Source: Promicromonospora sp049532985
GTDB taxonomy: Bacteria; Actinomycetota; Actinomycetes; Actinomycetales; Cellulomonadaceae
Assembly (NCBI RefSeq): GCF_049532985.1
Contig: NZ_CP186693.1
Coordinates: forward strand, 2,604,001 to 2,668,000
Direction of reading: 5' to 3'
Length of the DNA stretch: 64,000 bases
A model generated the notes under the pieces. The model saw only the letters and a program-made list of their open reading frames with translations. It did no database searches and was not told the origin of the DNA. The translations under genes were made by a program, and so were the position numbers. Positions 31,830-39,811 of the stretch are shown here, in pieces (position 1 is the first letter of the stretch; every line of letters begins with the position of its first letter).

Positions 31830-32749
31830 GCCGTGACACCTTCCTCTGCGGCCGGGGCCGGCACGACCATCGTGCCGTTGCCCCGCGTGGTGAAGACCTC
31901 CAGCAGCACGCTGTGCGGCTGCCGCCCGTCGATGACCGTCGCGGCGGGGACGCCGCCCTCGACCGCCCGCAGGCAGGCCTCCATCTTGGGCACCATGCCG
32001 GCCTCCAGGCTCGGCAGGAGGGCCGACAGCTCGGGCGCCGCGATGCGCTGCACCAGCGACCCCTTGTCGGGCCACGCCGTGTAGAGGCCCTCGACGTCGG
32101 TCAGGACGATGAGCTTCTTGGCGCCCAGGGCCACCGCGAGCGCCGAGGCCGCGGTGTCCGCGTTGACGTTGAGCACCTGGGTCGGGTCGTCCTTGTCGGG
32201 GGCGATCGTGGAGACGACGGGGATGCGCCCGGCCTCCAGCAGGTCCTCCACGGCGCGCGGGTCCACCTGGACGACGTCGCCCACGAGGCCCACGTCCACG
32301 GGCTCGCCCTGCACGACCGCGTGCCGGCGCTCGGCCCCGAGCAGGCCGCCGTCCTCCCCCGACAGTCCGACGGCGACGGGTCCGTGGGCGTTGATCAGGC
32401 CCACGAGCTCCCGGCTGACCTGCCCGGTCAGCACCATGCGGACCACCTCCATGGCCTCCGGCGTGGTGACGCGCAGGCCGCCCTTGAACTCCGAGGCGAT
32501 GCCGAGCCGGTCCAGCATGGCGTTGATCTGCGGTCCCCCGCCGTGCACCACGACGGGCCGCAGGCCCACCTGCCGCAGGAACACCATGTCCTGCGCGAAG
32601 GCGGCCTTGAGCTCGGCGTCGACCATGGCGTTGCCGCCGTACTTGACCACGACGAGCGCACCGGAGAACTCCTGCAGCCACGGCAGGGCCTCGATGAGCA
32701 CCTCGGCCTTCTGGTCGGGCCGCAGCCCGTTGACGACGTCGCTGCTCAT
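31826..32749 (-). CDS. argB: Acetylglutamate kinase
   Basis: Phosphorylates N-acetylglutamate. 307 residues of the amino-acid kinase fold: VVVKYGGNAM near 37, RPVVVHGGGPQINAMLDRLG near 68, NVNADTAASALAVALGAKKLIVLTDVEGLY near 195 and EAGMVPKMEACLRAVEGGV near 255. ATG 32749 overlaps the argJ stop (ATGA). As in related enzymes, arginine feedback inhibition is likely but cannot be judged from the sequence. Confidence 0.96.
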   Translation of the reverse strand: MSSDVVNGLRPDQKAEVLIEALPWLQEFSGALVVVKYGGNAMVDAELKAAFAQDMVFLRQVGLRPVVVHGGGPQINAMLDRLGIASEFKGGLRVTTPEAMEVVRMVLTGQVSRELVGLINAHGPVAVGLSGEDGGLLGAERRHAVVQGEPVDVGLVGDVVQVDPRAVEDLLEAGRIPVVSTIAPDKDDPTQVLNVNADTAASALAVALGAKKLIVLTDVEGLYTAWPDKGSLVQRIAAPELSALLPSLEAGMVPKMEACLRAVEGGVPAATVIDGRQPHSVLLEVFTTRGNGTMVVPAPAAEEGVTA

Positions 32750-33966
32750 GAGCTGTACGCGCTGTTCTCGTGGACGTAGTCGTGCGTGAGGTCGTTGGTC
32801 CAGAGCGTGACCTCGGCGGCCCCGGCGTGCAGGTCCACGGTGATGGTCACGTCCCGGGAGGCGGCCATGTCCACCTTCTCGCGCGGCTCGTACGCCCCGC
32901 CGGCCTTGCAGACCATGACGCCGTTGACGCTCACGTCGAGCTCGGTCGGGTCGTAGGGGGCGATCTCCTCGGGCACGGTGCCGACCTGCGACAGGATGCG
33001 GCCCCAGTTCGGGTCGTTGCCGAAGATCGCGGCCTTGACCAGGTTGGACCGGCTCACGGCGCGGGCCACGGCGAGCGCGGCGTCCTCCGTGGTGGCGTTC
33101 GTGACGGTGATGGCGATGTCGTGGGAGGCACCCTCGGCGTCCGCGACGAGCTGGCGGGCCAGGTCCGCGCAGACGGCCGTGACGGCCTCGGTGAGCACGT
33201 CGAGATCCGGTGCGACGCCGGAGGCGCCCGACGCCATGAGCACCACGGTGTCGGAGGTCGACATGGCACCGTCGGAGTCGACGCGGTCGAAGGTGACGCG
33301 CGTGGCGGCCCGCAGGGCGGCGTCCGCCTCGTCGGCCGGGACGACGGCGTCCGTGGTCACCACGCACAGCATGGTCGCCAGGGCGGGGGCCAGCATGCCG
33401 GCGCCCTTGGCCATGCCGCCCACGGTGAAGGTGCCCGCCGGCGTCTCGACGGTGCGCACCGCCGTCTTGGCGACGGTGTCGGTGGTCATGATGGCGGTGG
33501 CGGCGGCCTGCGCGCCTGCCGCATCGGCCGTGAGGGCACCGACGGCGACCGGGATGCCGGCCAGCAGCTTGTCCGCGGCGAGCCGCACGCCGATCAGGCC
33601 GGTCGAGCCGACCAGCACGTCGATGGCCCCGATCCCGAGCTCGCTCGCGACCTTCTCCGCGGTGGCGTGCGCGTCCTGGAACCCGCCCGGGCCGGTGCAC
33701 ACGTTGGCACCGCCCGAGTTGAGCACGACGGCGCGGGCGACGCCGTCCTTCACCGCCTGACGCGACCACATGACCGGCGCGCCGACCACGCGGTTGCTCG
33801 TGAACACCGCGGCCGCCGTGAACTCGGGGCCGTCGTTGACCACGAGGGCAAGGTCCGGGTTGCCGGACTCCTTGAGACCCGCCGTGACGCCGGCGGCACG
33901 GAAGCCGCGCGCCGCGGTGACTCCCCCGGCCGGGGTCGCTTCATCGGTCACGGCTCCATCGGTCAC
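32746..33966 (-). CDS. argJ: Bifunctional ornithine acetyltransferase / N-acetylglutamate synthase
   Basis: Recycles the acetyl group from acetylornithine to glutamate, 406 residues. The precursor cleaves itself before a threonine nucleophile, which here lies in GGMAKGAGMLAPALATMLC near residue 195. Other conserved parts are SNRVVGAPV, NSGGANVCTG and GNDPNWGRILSQVG near 320. GTG 33966 follows AAGGAG and overlaps the argC stop; a second GTG five codons later is possible. Confidence 0.95.
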   Translation of the reverse strand: MTDGAVTDEATPAGGVTAARGFRAAGVTAGLKESGNPDLALVVNDGPEFTAAAVFTSNRVVGAPVMWSRQAVKDGVARAVVLNSGGANVCTGPGGFQDAHATAEKVASELGIGAIDVLVGSTGLIGVRLAADKLLAGIPVAVGALTADAAGAQAAATAIMTTDTVAKTAVRTVETPAGTFTVGGMAKGAGMLAPALATMLCVVTTDAVVPADEADAALRAATRVTFDRVDSDGAMSTSDTVVLMASGASGVAPDLDVLTEAVTAVCADLARQLVADAEGASHDIAITVTNATTEDAALAVARAVSRSNLVKAAIFGNDPNWGRILSQVGTVPEEIAPYDPTELDVSVNGVMVCKAGGAYEPREKVDMAASRDVTITVDLHAGAAEVTLWTNDLTHDYVHENSAYSS

Positions 33967-35045
33967 GGCGCGACTCCTTCGGTGATGAGGCCGGCGGTCT
34001 CCCGCAGGCCGAGGGCGAGGTTCATGGACTGGACGGCGGCACCCGCGGTCCCCTTGACCAGGTTGTCGATCGCCGTGACGGTGACCACCCGGCGGGCGGC
34101 CGCGTCGACGGCGACCTGCACCAGGGCGGTGTTGGCGCCGAGCGTCATCGCGGTGGACGGCCACTGGCCCTCGGGCAGCAGGTGCACGAACGGCTCGTCG
34201 GCGTACGCGGCCTCCCACACGGCCCGGACCTGCTCCGGGTCGGCGCCCTTCGCCAGCGGCGCGGTGGTGGTGGCGAGGATGCCGCGCGCCATCGGCACGA
34301 GGGTGGGCGTGAAGCTGATGCTCACCTCGGGGGCGCCGGCGGTCAGCAGGTTCTGCCGGATCTCCGGGATGTGCCGGTGCGTACCGCCCACGGCGTACGG
34401 CTGCGCGGAGCCGAGCGCCTCGCTCGCCAGGAGGTGCGGCTTGAGCGCCTTGCCCGCACCCGAGTAGCCGTTGGCCAGCACCGCGACGATGTCGGTGGGC
34501 TCGGCCACGCCCGCCGCGACGCCCGGCTGCAGGCCCAGGGTCACCGCGGTGACGTTGCAGCCCGGCACGGCGATCCGGCGCGCACCGGCCAGCTTGTCCC
34601 GCTGCCGCGCCACGGTGGCCAGGTCGGCACCGGGGGCCTCGGCACGGATCAGCTCCGGCATGCCGTACGGCCAGGTCCCCGCGTGCGTGGAGCCGTAGAA
34701 CTGCTCCCACTCGCTCGCGGACTCCAGCCGGTGGTCGGCGCCCAGGTCGATGACCAGGACGTCGTCCGGGAGCTGCGCCGCCACCTGGCCGGACGCGCCG
34801 TGCGGCAGCGCGAGCACCACCACGTCGTGCCCCGCGAGCGTCTCCGGCGTGGTGGGCTCCAGGATGCGGTGCGCGAGGCCACGCAGGTGCGGCTGGACCT
34901 CACCGAGGCTCGACCCGGCGCTCGCGTGCGCCGTGAGCGTGCCGACCTCGACGAAGGGGTGGGCCGCCAGGAGGCGCAAGGTCTCCCCGCCCGCGTAGCC
35001 GGATGCGCCCGCGACGGCGACTCGGATGAGCTGGTTGCTGGACAT
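33963..35045 (-). CDS. argC: N-acetyl-gamma-glutamyl-phosphate reductase
   Basis: NADPH-dependent reduction of acetylglutamyl phosphate, 360 residues. Rossmann start VAVAGASGYAGGETLRLL, and the catalytic cysteine in VPGCNVTAV near residue 160; HRHIPEIRQNL holds the catalytic His. It is the first gene of the arginine operon, preceded by a palindrome at 35052-35070. Confidence 0.96.
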   Translation of the reverse strand: MSSNQLIRVAVAGASGYAGGETLRLLAAHPFVEVGTLTAHASAGSSLGEVQPHLRGLAHRILEPTTPETLAGHDVVVLALPHGASGQVAAQLPDDVLVIDLGADHRLESASEWEQFYGSTHAGTWPYGMPELIRAEAPGADLATVARQRDKLAGARRIAVPGCNVTAVTLGLQPGVAAGVAEPTDIVAVLANGYSGAGKALKPHLLASEALGSAQPYAVGGTHRHIPEIRQNLLTAGAPEVSISFTPTLVPMARGILATTTAPLAKGADPEQVRAVWEAAYADEPFVHLLPEGQWPSTAMTLGANTALVQVAVDAAARRVVTVTAIDNLVKGTAGAAVQSMNLALGLRETAGLITEGVAP

Positions 35046-35051
35046 ATTCGG

Positions 35052-35070
35052 AACTATACATAGTTATGCA
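35052..35070 (-). promoter_or_regulatory. Probable ARG box (ArgR operator)
   Basis: On the operon strand the sequence TGCATAACTATGTATAGTT contains the perfect palindrome AACTAT-GT-ATAGTT, 6 bp before the argC start. It is strikingly AT-rich for this genome, and weakly resembles ARG boxes. Its place before an operon that includes argR supports the call. Confidence 0.6.
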
Positions 35071-35098
35071 GCCGGGCGAAACCTGGTTCCGGGTCGGG

Positions 35099-35599
35099 TC
35101 ATGCCTCCGCGAGCGGCAGGTACATCACGTGCAGACCCGTGTACCCGTGCGCGGGCGACCGGAACGCCCCGGGGACCGTCCCCACGATGCCGAACCCGAG
35201 GTCCTGCCACAGGTGCACCGCCGCCGCGTTCGACTCGACGACGGCGTTGAACTGGATGCCACGGAAGCCCTGCTCCCGGTGCCAGGCGATCACGTGCTCG
35301 CCCAGGGCGCGGCCCACCCCGCGCCCGCGCGCGGCGTCGGCCACCATGAACGACGCCGTGCCCACGTGGGCGCCGTTGCCCGGCCGGTTGGGGCCCATCT
35401 TGGCGGTGCCGAACACCTCGCCGTCCTCCTCGAGCACCACGGTGGCGCCCGGCGGGCGCTCGATCCAGTAGGAACGGGCGGTCTCCTCGTCGATGTCGAC
35501 GGGGTAGGTGTAGGTCTCGCCCGCGCGGCACACGGCCTCGATGATCGGCCACACGGCGGGCCAGTCGGACTCGATGAAGGGGCGGATGTCTCGGCTCAC
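35099..35599 (-). CDS. GNAT-family N-acetyltransferase
   Basis: 166 residues. The acetyl-CoA loop is ARGRGVGRALGEHVIAW (near 92-108), preceded by ASFMVADAA, and followed by FNAVVESNAAAVHLWQDLGF, the usual beta-5/alpha-4 segment. The sequence is close to the yncA/phosphinothricin-acetyltransferase type, but the substrate is not known. GTG 35599 is the probable start, with only a weak ribosome site; it diverges from the oxidoreductase at 35645, 45 bp away. Confidence 0.87.
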   Translation of the reverse strand: MSRDIRPFIESDWPAVWPIIEAVCRAGETYTYPVDIDEETARSYWIERPPGATVVLEEDGEVFGTAKMGPNRPGNGAHVGTASFMVADAARGRGVGRALGEHVIAWHREQGFRGIQFNAVVESNAAAVHLWQDLGFGIVGTVPGAFRSPAHGYTGLHVMYLPLAEA

Positions 35600-35644
35600 C
35601 CGGCACAACCTACCCGCGGGCGGGGCGCTGGTTAGGCTCGGTGC

Positions 35645-36628
35645 ATGCACGCAGTCGTAGCCCGTGAGGCGGGCGGCCCCGAGGTCCTGTCGTACACCGA
35701 GCTCCCCGACCCGACGCCGGGTCCCGGGCAGCTCCTGGTCCGCGTCGCCGCCGCAGGGGTGAACTTCATCGACACCTACCGCCGCGCCGGCGTGTACCCG
35801 ATGCAGTACCCCCACGTGGTGGGCGCCGAGGGCGCGGGCACCGTGGAGGCGCTGGGCGACGGCGTCACGGGCTTCGCCGTCGGCGACCGCGTGGCCTGGC
35901 ACGAAGGCCCCGGCTCGTACGCGGAGCTCGTCGCCGTCGACGCCGCGGGCGTGGTGCACGTGCCCGAGGGCCTGGACCTGACCCTCGCCGCCGCGCTGCC
36001 CCTGCAGGGCATCACGGCGCACTACCTGGTGCGGTCCACGTTCGAGGTGCAGCCCGGGCACGACGTGCTGCTGCACGCGGGCGCGGGCGGCGTGGGCCTG
36101 CTGGCCACCCAGCTCGCCGTCGCGCGCGGCGGGCGGGTCCTGACCACGGTCTCCACCCCGGAGAAGGCGTCGCTGTCGTCGGCCGCCGGCGCCGCGCACA
36201 CCATCGACTACGCCGCGATGTCCGACATCACCGCCGAGCTGCCCGCGGTGGTGCGCGAGCTGACCGACGGCCAGGGCGTGCACGTCGTGTACGACGGCGT
36301 GGGCGCCTCCACCTTCGAGGCGTCCCTGGCGTCCCTGCGCCCGCGCGGGATGCTCGTGCTGTTCGGCGGCTCGTCCGGCCAGGTGCCGCCGTTCGACCCG
36401 CAGCGCCTCAACAAGGGCGGCTCCCTCTACCTCACGCGACCGACGATCGCGCACTACGCCCTCACGCGCGCCGAGCTCGAGTGGCGCACGTCCGAGGTGC
36501 TGGGAGCGGCGGCGTCGGGTGACCTGGACGTGCGCGTGGGGGCGACCTACGCGCTGTCCGACGCGGCCGAGGCACACACGGCACTGGAGGGACGGGCGAC
36601 GACGGGCAAGGTGCTGCTGGTGCCCTGA
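35645..36628 (+). CDS. Quinone oxidoreductase, zinc-independent MDR family
   Basis: 327 residues, similar to bacterial NADPH:quinone reductase (QorA-like). GVNFIDTYRRAGVYP near 38 and VVGAEGAGTVEALG near 57 form the N-terminal GroES-like domain without the zinc ligands of alcohol dehydrogenases. The NADPH-binding site is HAGAGGVGLLATQLA near 145, and YDGVG and GGSSGQVPP follow. A large repeat-filled gap follows the gene. Confidence 0.93.
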   Translation: MHAVVAREAGGPEVLSYTELPDPTPGPGQLLVRVAAAGVNFIDTYRRAGVYPMQYPHVVGAEGAGTVEALGDGVTGFAVGDRVAWHEGPGSYAELVAVDAAGVVHVPEGLDLTLAAALPLQGITAHYLVRSTFEVQPGHDVLLHAGAGGVGLLATQLAVARGGRVLTTVSTPEKASLSSAAGAAHTIDYAAMSDITAELPAVVRELTDGQGVHVVYDGVGASTFEASLASLRPRGMLVLFGGSSGQVPPFDPQRLNKGGSLYLTRPTIAHYALTRAELEWRTSEVLGAAASGDLDVRVGATYALSDAAEAHTALEGRATTGKVLLVP

Positions 36629-36727
36629 GCCCGGCGCGCCCGGACCGTGTGGGGCGGGCATGTGGGCTGCGGTTCGGAGCTAGGGTCGGTGTCGGCAGTA
36701 GTGCGGGGGTCGGCGGCTTGCGCTGAA

Positions 36728-37036
36728 GTCGGCAGATTGGGTCGGCGCGATCGGCGTCGGCGGCAGTGCCGGGGCGGCGGCCGGGTCGAGGTCGGCAGAT
36801 TGGGTCGGCGTGATCGGCGCCGGCAGTGCCGGGGCGGCGGCCGGGTTGAGGTCGGCAGATTGGGTCGGCGCGATCGGCGCCGGCAGTGCCGGGGCGGCAG
36901 CCGGGTCGAGGTCGGCAGCTTGCGTCGGCGCGATCGGCGTCGCCGGCACTGCCGGGGCGGCAGCCGGGTCGAGGTCGGCAGCTTGCGTCGGCGCGATCGG
37001 CGCCGGCAGCACTGCCGGGGCGGCGGCCGGGTTGAG
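36728..37036. repeat. Minisatellite: about five tandem copies of a 60-63 bp unit
   Basis: Units begin with GTCGGCAG at 36728, 36791, 36851, 36911 and 36974. Period is 60 or 63 bp, so a multiple of three, and the copies differ by a few bases. A part copy follows near 37056. The open frames across it on both strands (a 20-residue repeat such as VGAIGAGSAGAAAGLRSADW on the plus strand) lack ribosome sites and are probably not genes. Confidence 0.8.
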
Positions 37037-37076
37037 GCCGGCGACTCGCGTCGAGGTCGGCAGCTTGCCTCGAGGA

Positions 37077-37132
37077 CGGCAGTTTGCCTCGAGGTCGGTA
37101 CAGGCCTGTGCCGACCTCGAGGCAAACTGCCG
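37077..37132. repeat. 28-bp perfect palindrome without loop
   Basis: Arms 37077-37104 and 37105-37132 pair fully (one T-G wobble) about AGG-CCT. As RNA it would form a cruciform-like stem ending the oxidoreductase transcript; as DNA it may extrude a cruciform. It shares the GTCGGCAG word with the tandem repeats beside it. Confidence 0.7.
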
Positions 37133-37448
37133 ACTCCGCGCTGCAAACTGCCGACCGCGGGCAAGGCCGCCACCCAGTCGCCACCCGGTCACCGCCCGGC
37201 GACCGGACCGCCGCCGGGCGGTCGCCACCCAGTCGCCACGCCACCCAGCCGCCGCCCGGTCGCCACCCCGCCACCGGACAGTCGCCGGACGGCACCGGGA
37301 AGCGACCCGCACGGATCTGCCGCAGCACGAGGGCTCGAACCGATCCAACGTTGGACCTCAGGACCCCCGACACACCCACAGGGCTTTACAGGGATCCGCG
37401 CGATGGCGACAATTCACCCGTCCATCCGTTCCAGCTCGGAGGTTCAAC
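37133..37448. other. Intergenic stretch before GH43, low-complexity
   Basis: 37150-37300 is built of degenerate GTCGCCACCC and GCCCGGTCGCC words and looks non-coding. From 37320 composition becomes normal; CGATCCAACGTTGGACC near 37340 contains a short palindrome. The GH43 promoter is presumably in 37300-37440. I see no gene here. Confidence 0.5.
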
Positions 37449-38936
37449 GTGGTACTTCCCCGCTTCTCCCGTGCCCTCGCCGCCGGGGCCGCCGTCGCCG
37501 CGCTGGCGCTCACCGGCCTCACGACCGGCTCGGCCGCCGCAGCACCCACCGTCACACCTGGCGCCGTACCTCCCACAGCACTCACCACAGCACTCACCAC
37601 AGCACCCGCCACAGCACCCGCCACAGCACCCGCGGCCGGACCGGCGAGCACGCCGGCGGGCGCGTCGCCGGCCGACGACGTCTCCGCGCAGGCGACCGTG
37701 AGCCCGAGCCTCGTGCTCGACCGGGACTTCCCCGACCCCGACGTGTCGAAGTTCGGGGACACCTACTACGCCTACGCGACCAACCAGGGCAAGAACCTGC
37801 CCTGGGCCACGGCGTCCGACCCGGACGGCCCGTGGACCTTCCAGTCCACGGACGCCCTGCCGACGCTCGGCGCCTGGGCCCAGACGGGCCGCACCTGGGC
37901 GCCGGACGTCTCCCGCCGCGCCGACGGCCGCTACCTGCTGTACTACACGGCCTGGCACGCGGCGTCCGGCCGGCAGTGCATCGGCGCCGCGCTGGCCGAC
38001 TCCCCCGGCGGACCGTTCGCACCCGTCGGCACCGAGCCGCTGATCTGCCCGCTGGACGCGGGCGGCGCCATCGACGCGTCCAGCTTCACCGACACGGACG
38101 GCACCCGGTACCTGGTCTGGAAGAACGACGGCAACGCCATCGGCGCCACCACCTGGATCCACGTGCAGCGTGTCGCAGCGGACGGCATCACCTTCCAGGG
38201 CGGCGCCACCCAGGTGCTGCGCAACGACCGGGCCGACGAGGCGGGCATCATCGAGGCGCCTGTCATCACGAAGGTCAACGGCAAGTACGTGCTGTTCTAC
38301 TCCGCCGGGCCCTACTCGACCAACAGCTACGGCACGAACTACGCCGTCGCGAGCTCGATCACCGGCCCGTACACCAAGGCGTACCGGTTCCTCATGACCA
38401 CCGAGTCGCTCGACGGCGCGGTCAGCGGGCCCGGCGGGGCCGACGTGCTGCGCGACGCCGGCGGCGACAAGCTGATCTTCCACGGGCACCGGGACGCGGG
38501 CGGACGCGGCATGTACGTCGCGGACCTGGGCTGGGCGGGCGAGTACCCGGTGGTGCGGGGCAGCCGGGTGCGCTACGAGGCCGAGCGCGGCACCCTGAAC
38601 AGCTGCTCGGTGCGCGAGAACGCGGCGGGCGCCTCGGACGGCAAGGTCGTGGCGTACATCGACCACGCCGACAGCTGGGTCGACGTCGGCGCGATCTACG
38701 TGCCCACCAGCGGCAGCTACACGCTGCACGTCGGGTACGCGAACGGGTCGGCCGTGACGGCGTCGCACACGGTCACCGTGAACGGCGCCGCGGCCGGGTC
38801 GATCAGCTACCCGGTGACCGGCTGGGACACCTGGCGCCAGGTCTCGAAGGACATCACGCTCCAGGCGGGCTGGAACACGATCCGCCTGGGCAGGGGCACC
38901 GCCTTCACGGAGCTCGACTACATCGAGGTGGCCTAG
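37449..38936 (+). CDS. Secreted glycoside hydrolase family 43 protein with C-terminal CBM35/CBM6-like module
   Basis: 495 residues. Signal peptide (FSRALAAGAAVAALALTGLT, cleaved near GSAAAA) and a Thr/Ala/Pro linker (TALTTALTTAPATAPATAPA). The five-bladed propeller of GH43 runs from about 85 to 365: general base Asp in DFPDPDVSKF (near 96), pKa-setting Asp in GGAIDASSFTDTDG and general acid Glu in AGIIEAPVI. The last 125 residues (YEAERGTLNSCSV to FTELDYIEVA) are a carbohydrate-binding beta-sandwich. Substrates of the family are arabinans, xylans or galactans. GTG 37449 follows GGAGG. Confidence 0.9.
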   Translation: MVLPRFSRALAAGAAVAALALTGLTTGSAAAAPTVTPGAVPPTALTTALTTAPATAPATAPAAGPASTPAGASPADDVSAQATVSPSLVLDRDFPDPDVSKFGDTYYAYATNQGKNLPWATASDPDGPWTFQSTDALPTLGAWAQTGRTWAPDVSRRADGRYLLYYTAWHAASGRQCIGAALADSPGGPFAPVGTEPLICPLDAGGAIDASSFTDTDGTRYLVWKNDGNAIGATTWIHVQRVAADGITFQGGATQVLRNDRADEAGIIEAPVITKVNGKYVLFYSAGPYSTNSYGTNYAVASSITGPYTKAYRFLMTTESLDGAVSGPGGADVLRDAGGDKLIFHGHRDAGGRGMYVADLGWAGEYPVVRGSRVRYEAERGTLNSCSVRENAAGASDGKVVAYIDHADSWVDVGAIYVPTSGSYTLHVGYANGSAVTASHTVTVNGAAAGSISYPVTGWDTWRQVSKDITLQAGWNTIRLGRGTAFTELDYIEVA

Positions 38937-38959
38937 CCCCGCCTGACATGACACCGTGA

Positions 38960-38993
38960 CACGGGCCCCGGGGACGCTCCCCCGGGGCCCGTG
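38960..38993 (+). terminator. Hairpin terminator after GH43
   Basis: Perfect 14-bp GC-rich stem (38960-38973 with 38980-38993), 6-base loop, 23 bp after the stop. Confidence 0.7.
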
Positions 38994-39014
38994 CCGTTCG
39001 CGCCGGGCATGAGG

Positions 39015-39032
39015 TATCTTGATGTCAAGATA
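39015..39032. promoter_or_regulatory. Perfect 18-bp palindrome, probable MarR/TamR-type operator
   Basis: TATCTTGATGTCAAGATA lies 21 bp before the tam start. TamR, a MarR-family regulator of Streptomyces, controls the trans-aconitate methyltransferase gene through a palindromic site; the arrangement here is alike, though no tamR gene is in the window. Confidence 0.65.
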
Positions 39033-39052
39033 CTCGACGACGAGGAGTTGTG

Positions 39053-39811
39053 ATGCCCGACTGGAACCCCGGCGCCTACCTGCAGTACACGGACGAGCGG
39101 TCCCGGCCGTTCACGGAACTGGTCGCCCGGGTGCCCGGCTCCCCCGCCACCGTCGTCGACCTGGGCTGCGGTCCCGGGCACCTCACCGCCGTCCTGCGCG
39201 CACGCTGGCCACGAGCCCGGGTGACGGGCGTGGACGCCTCCCCGGCCATGATCGAGCGGGCACGCGCCGCCGACCCGGCCACCGAGTACGTGCTCGCCGA
39301 TCTCAGCACGGACACGCACACCGCCGACCTCGTCATCAGCAACGCCGCGCTCCAGTGGGTACCCGGCCACCGCGAGCTGCTGCCGGCGCTCGCCGACCGG
39401 GCCGCGCAGACGTTCGCCTTCCAGGTGCCGGGCAACCACGACGCGCCGAGCCACGTGCTGCTGCGGGAGGTCGCCGCCCGTGCGCCGTACGCCGACGTCG
39501 TCGGGCCGGTCGAGCGGCGGGCCACCGCCGACCCGGCCGGGTACCTGGAGATCCTGGCCCGGCCGGGCTGGACCGTGGACACGTGGGAGACCACGTACAC
39601 GCACGTGCTGCAGGGACCGGACCCGGTGCTCCGCTGGATCTCGGCGACCGGCGCGCAGCCCACCCTCCACGCCCTGGAGGCCGCGGACCCGGCGCTGCGC
39701 GCCCGGTTCGAGGAGGAGTTCGGCGCGGCGCTGCGCGCGGCCTACCCCGAGCACCCCTACGGCACGCCGCTCGCGTTCCGCCGGGTGTTCGCCGTCGCGA
39801 CGCGCGGCTGA
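39053..39811 (+). CDS. tam: Trans-aconitate 2-methyltransferase
   Basis: SAM-dependent methylation of trans-aconitate, an inhibitor formed from cis-aconitate, thought to protect aconitase and the citrate cycle. 252 residues: the N-terminal WNPGAYLQYTDERSRPFTELV is typical of Tam, followed by the SAM loop VVDLGCGPGHLTAVL (near 34-48), GVDASPAMIERAR, and NAALQWVPGH near 98. ATG 39053 follows GAGGAG; a GTG one codon earlier is possible. Its last 55 bp overlap the end of the GH15 gene on the other strand. Confidence 0.9.
   Translation: MPDWNPGAYLQYTDERSRPFTELVARVPGSPATVVDLGCGPGHLTAVLRARWPRARVTGVDASPAMIERARAADPATEYVLADLSTDTHTADLVISNAALQWVPGHRELLPALADRAAQTFAFQVPGNHDAPSHVLLREVAARAPYADVVGPVERRATADPAGYLEILARPGWTVDTWETTYTHVLQGPDPVLRWISATGAQPTLHALEAADPALRARFEEEFGAALRAAYPEHPYGTPLAFRRVFAVATRG

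Noticed and set aside
36728..37036. CRISPR array
   Set aside because: Units of about 60 bp are contiguous and similar over their whole length, with no unique spacers and no cas genes nearby.
36462..37379. Repeat protein on the minus strand over the minisatellite (units like QSADLNPAAAPALPAPIA)
   Set aside because: No ribosome site or signal sequence, the frame enters low-complexity DNA, and equivalent frames exist on the other strand; the DNA repeat explains it.
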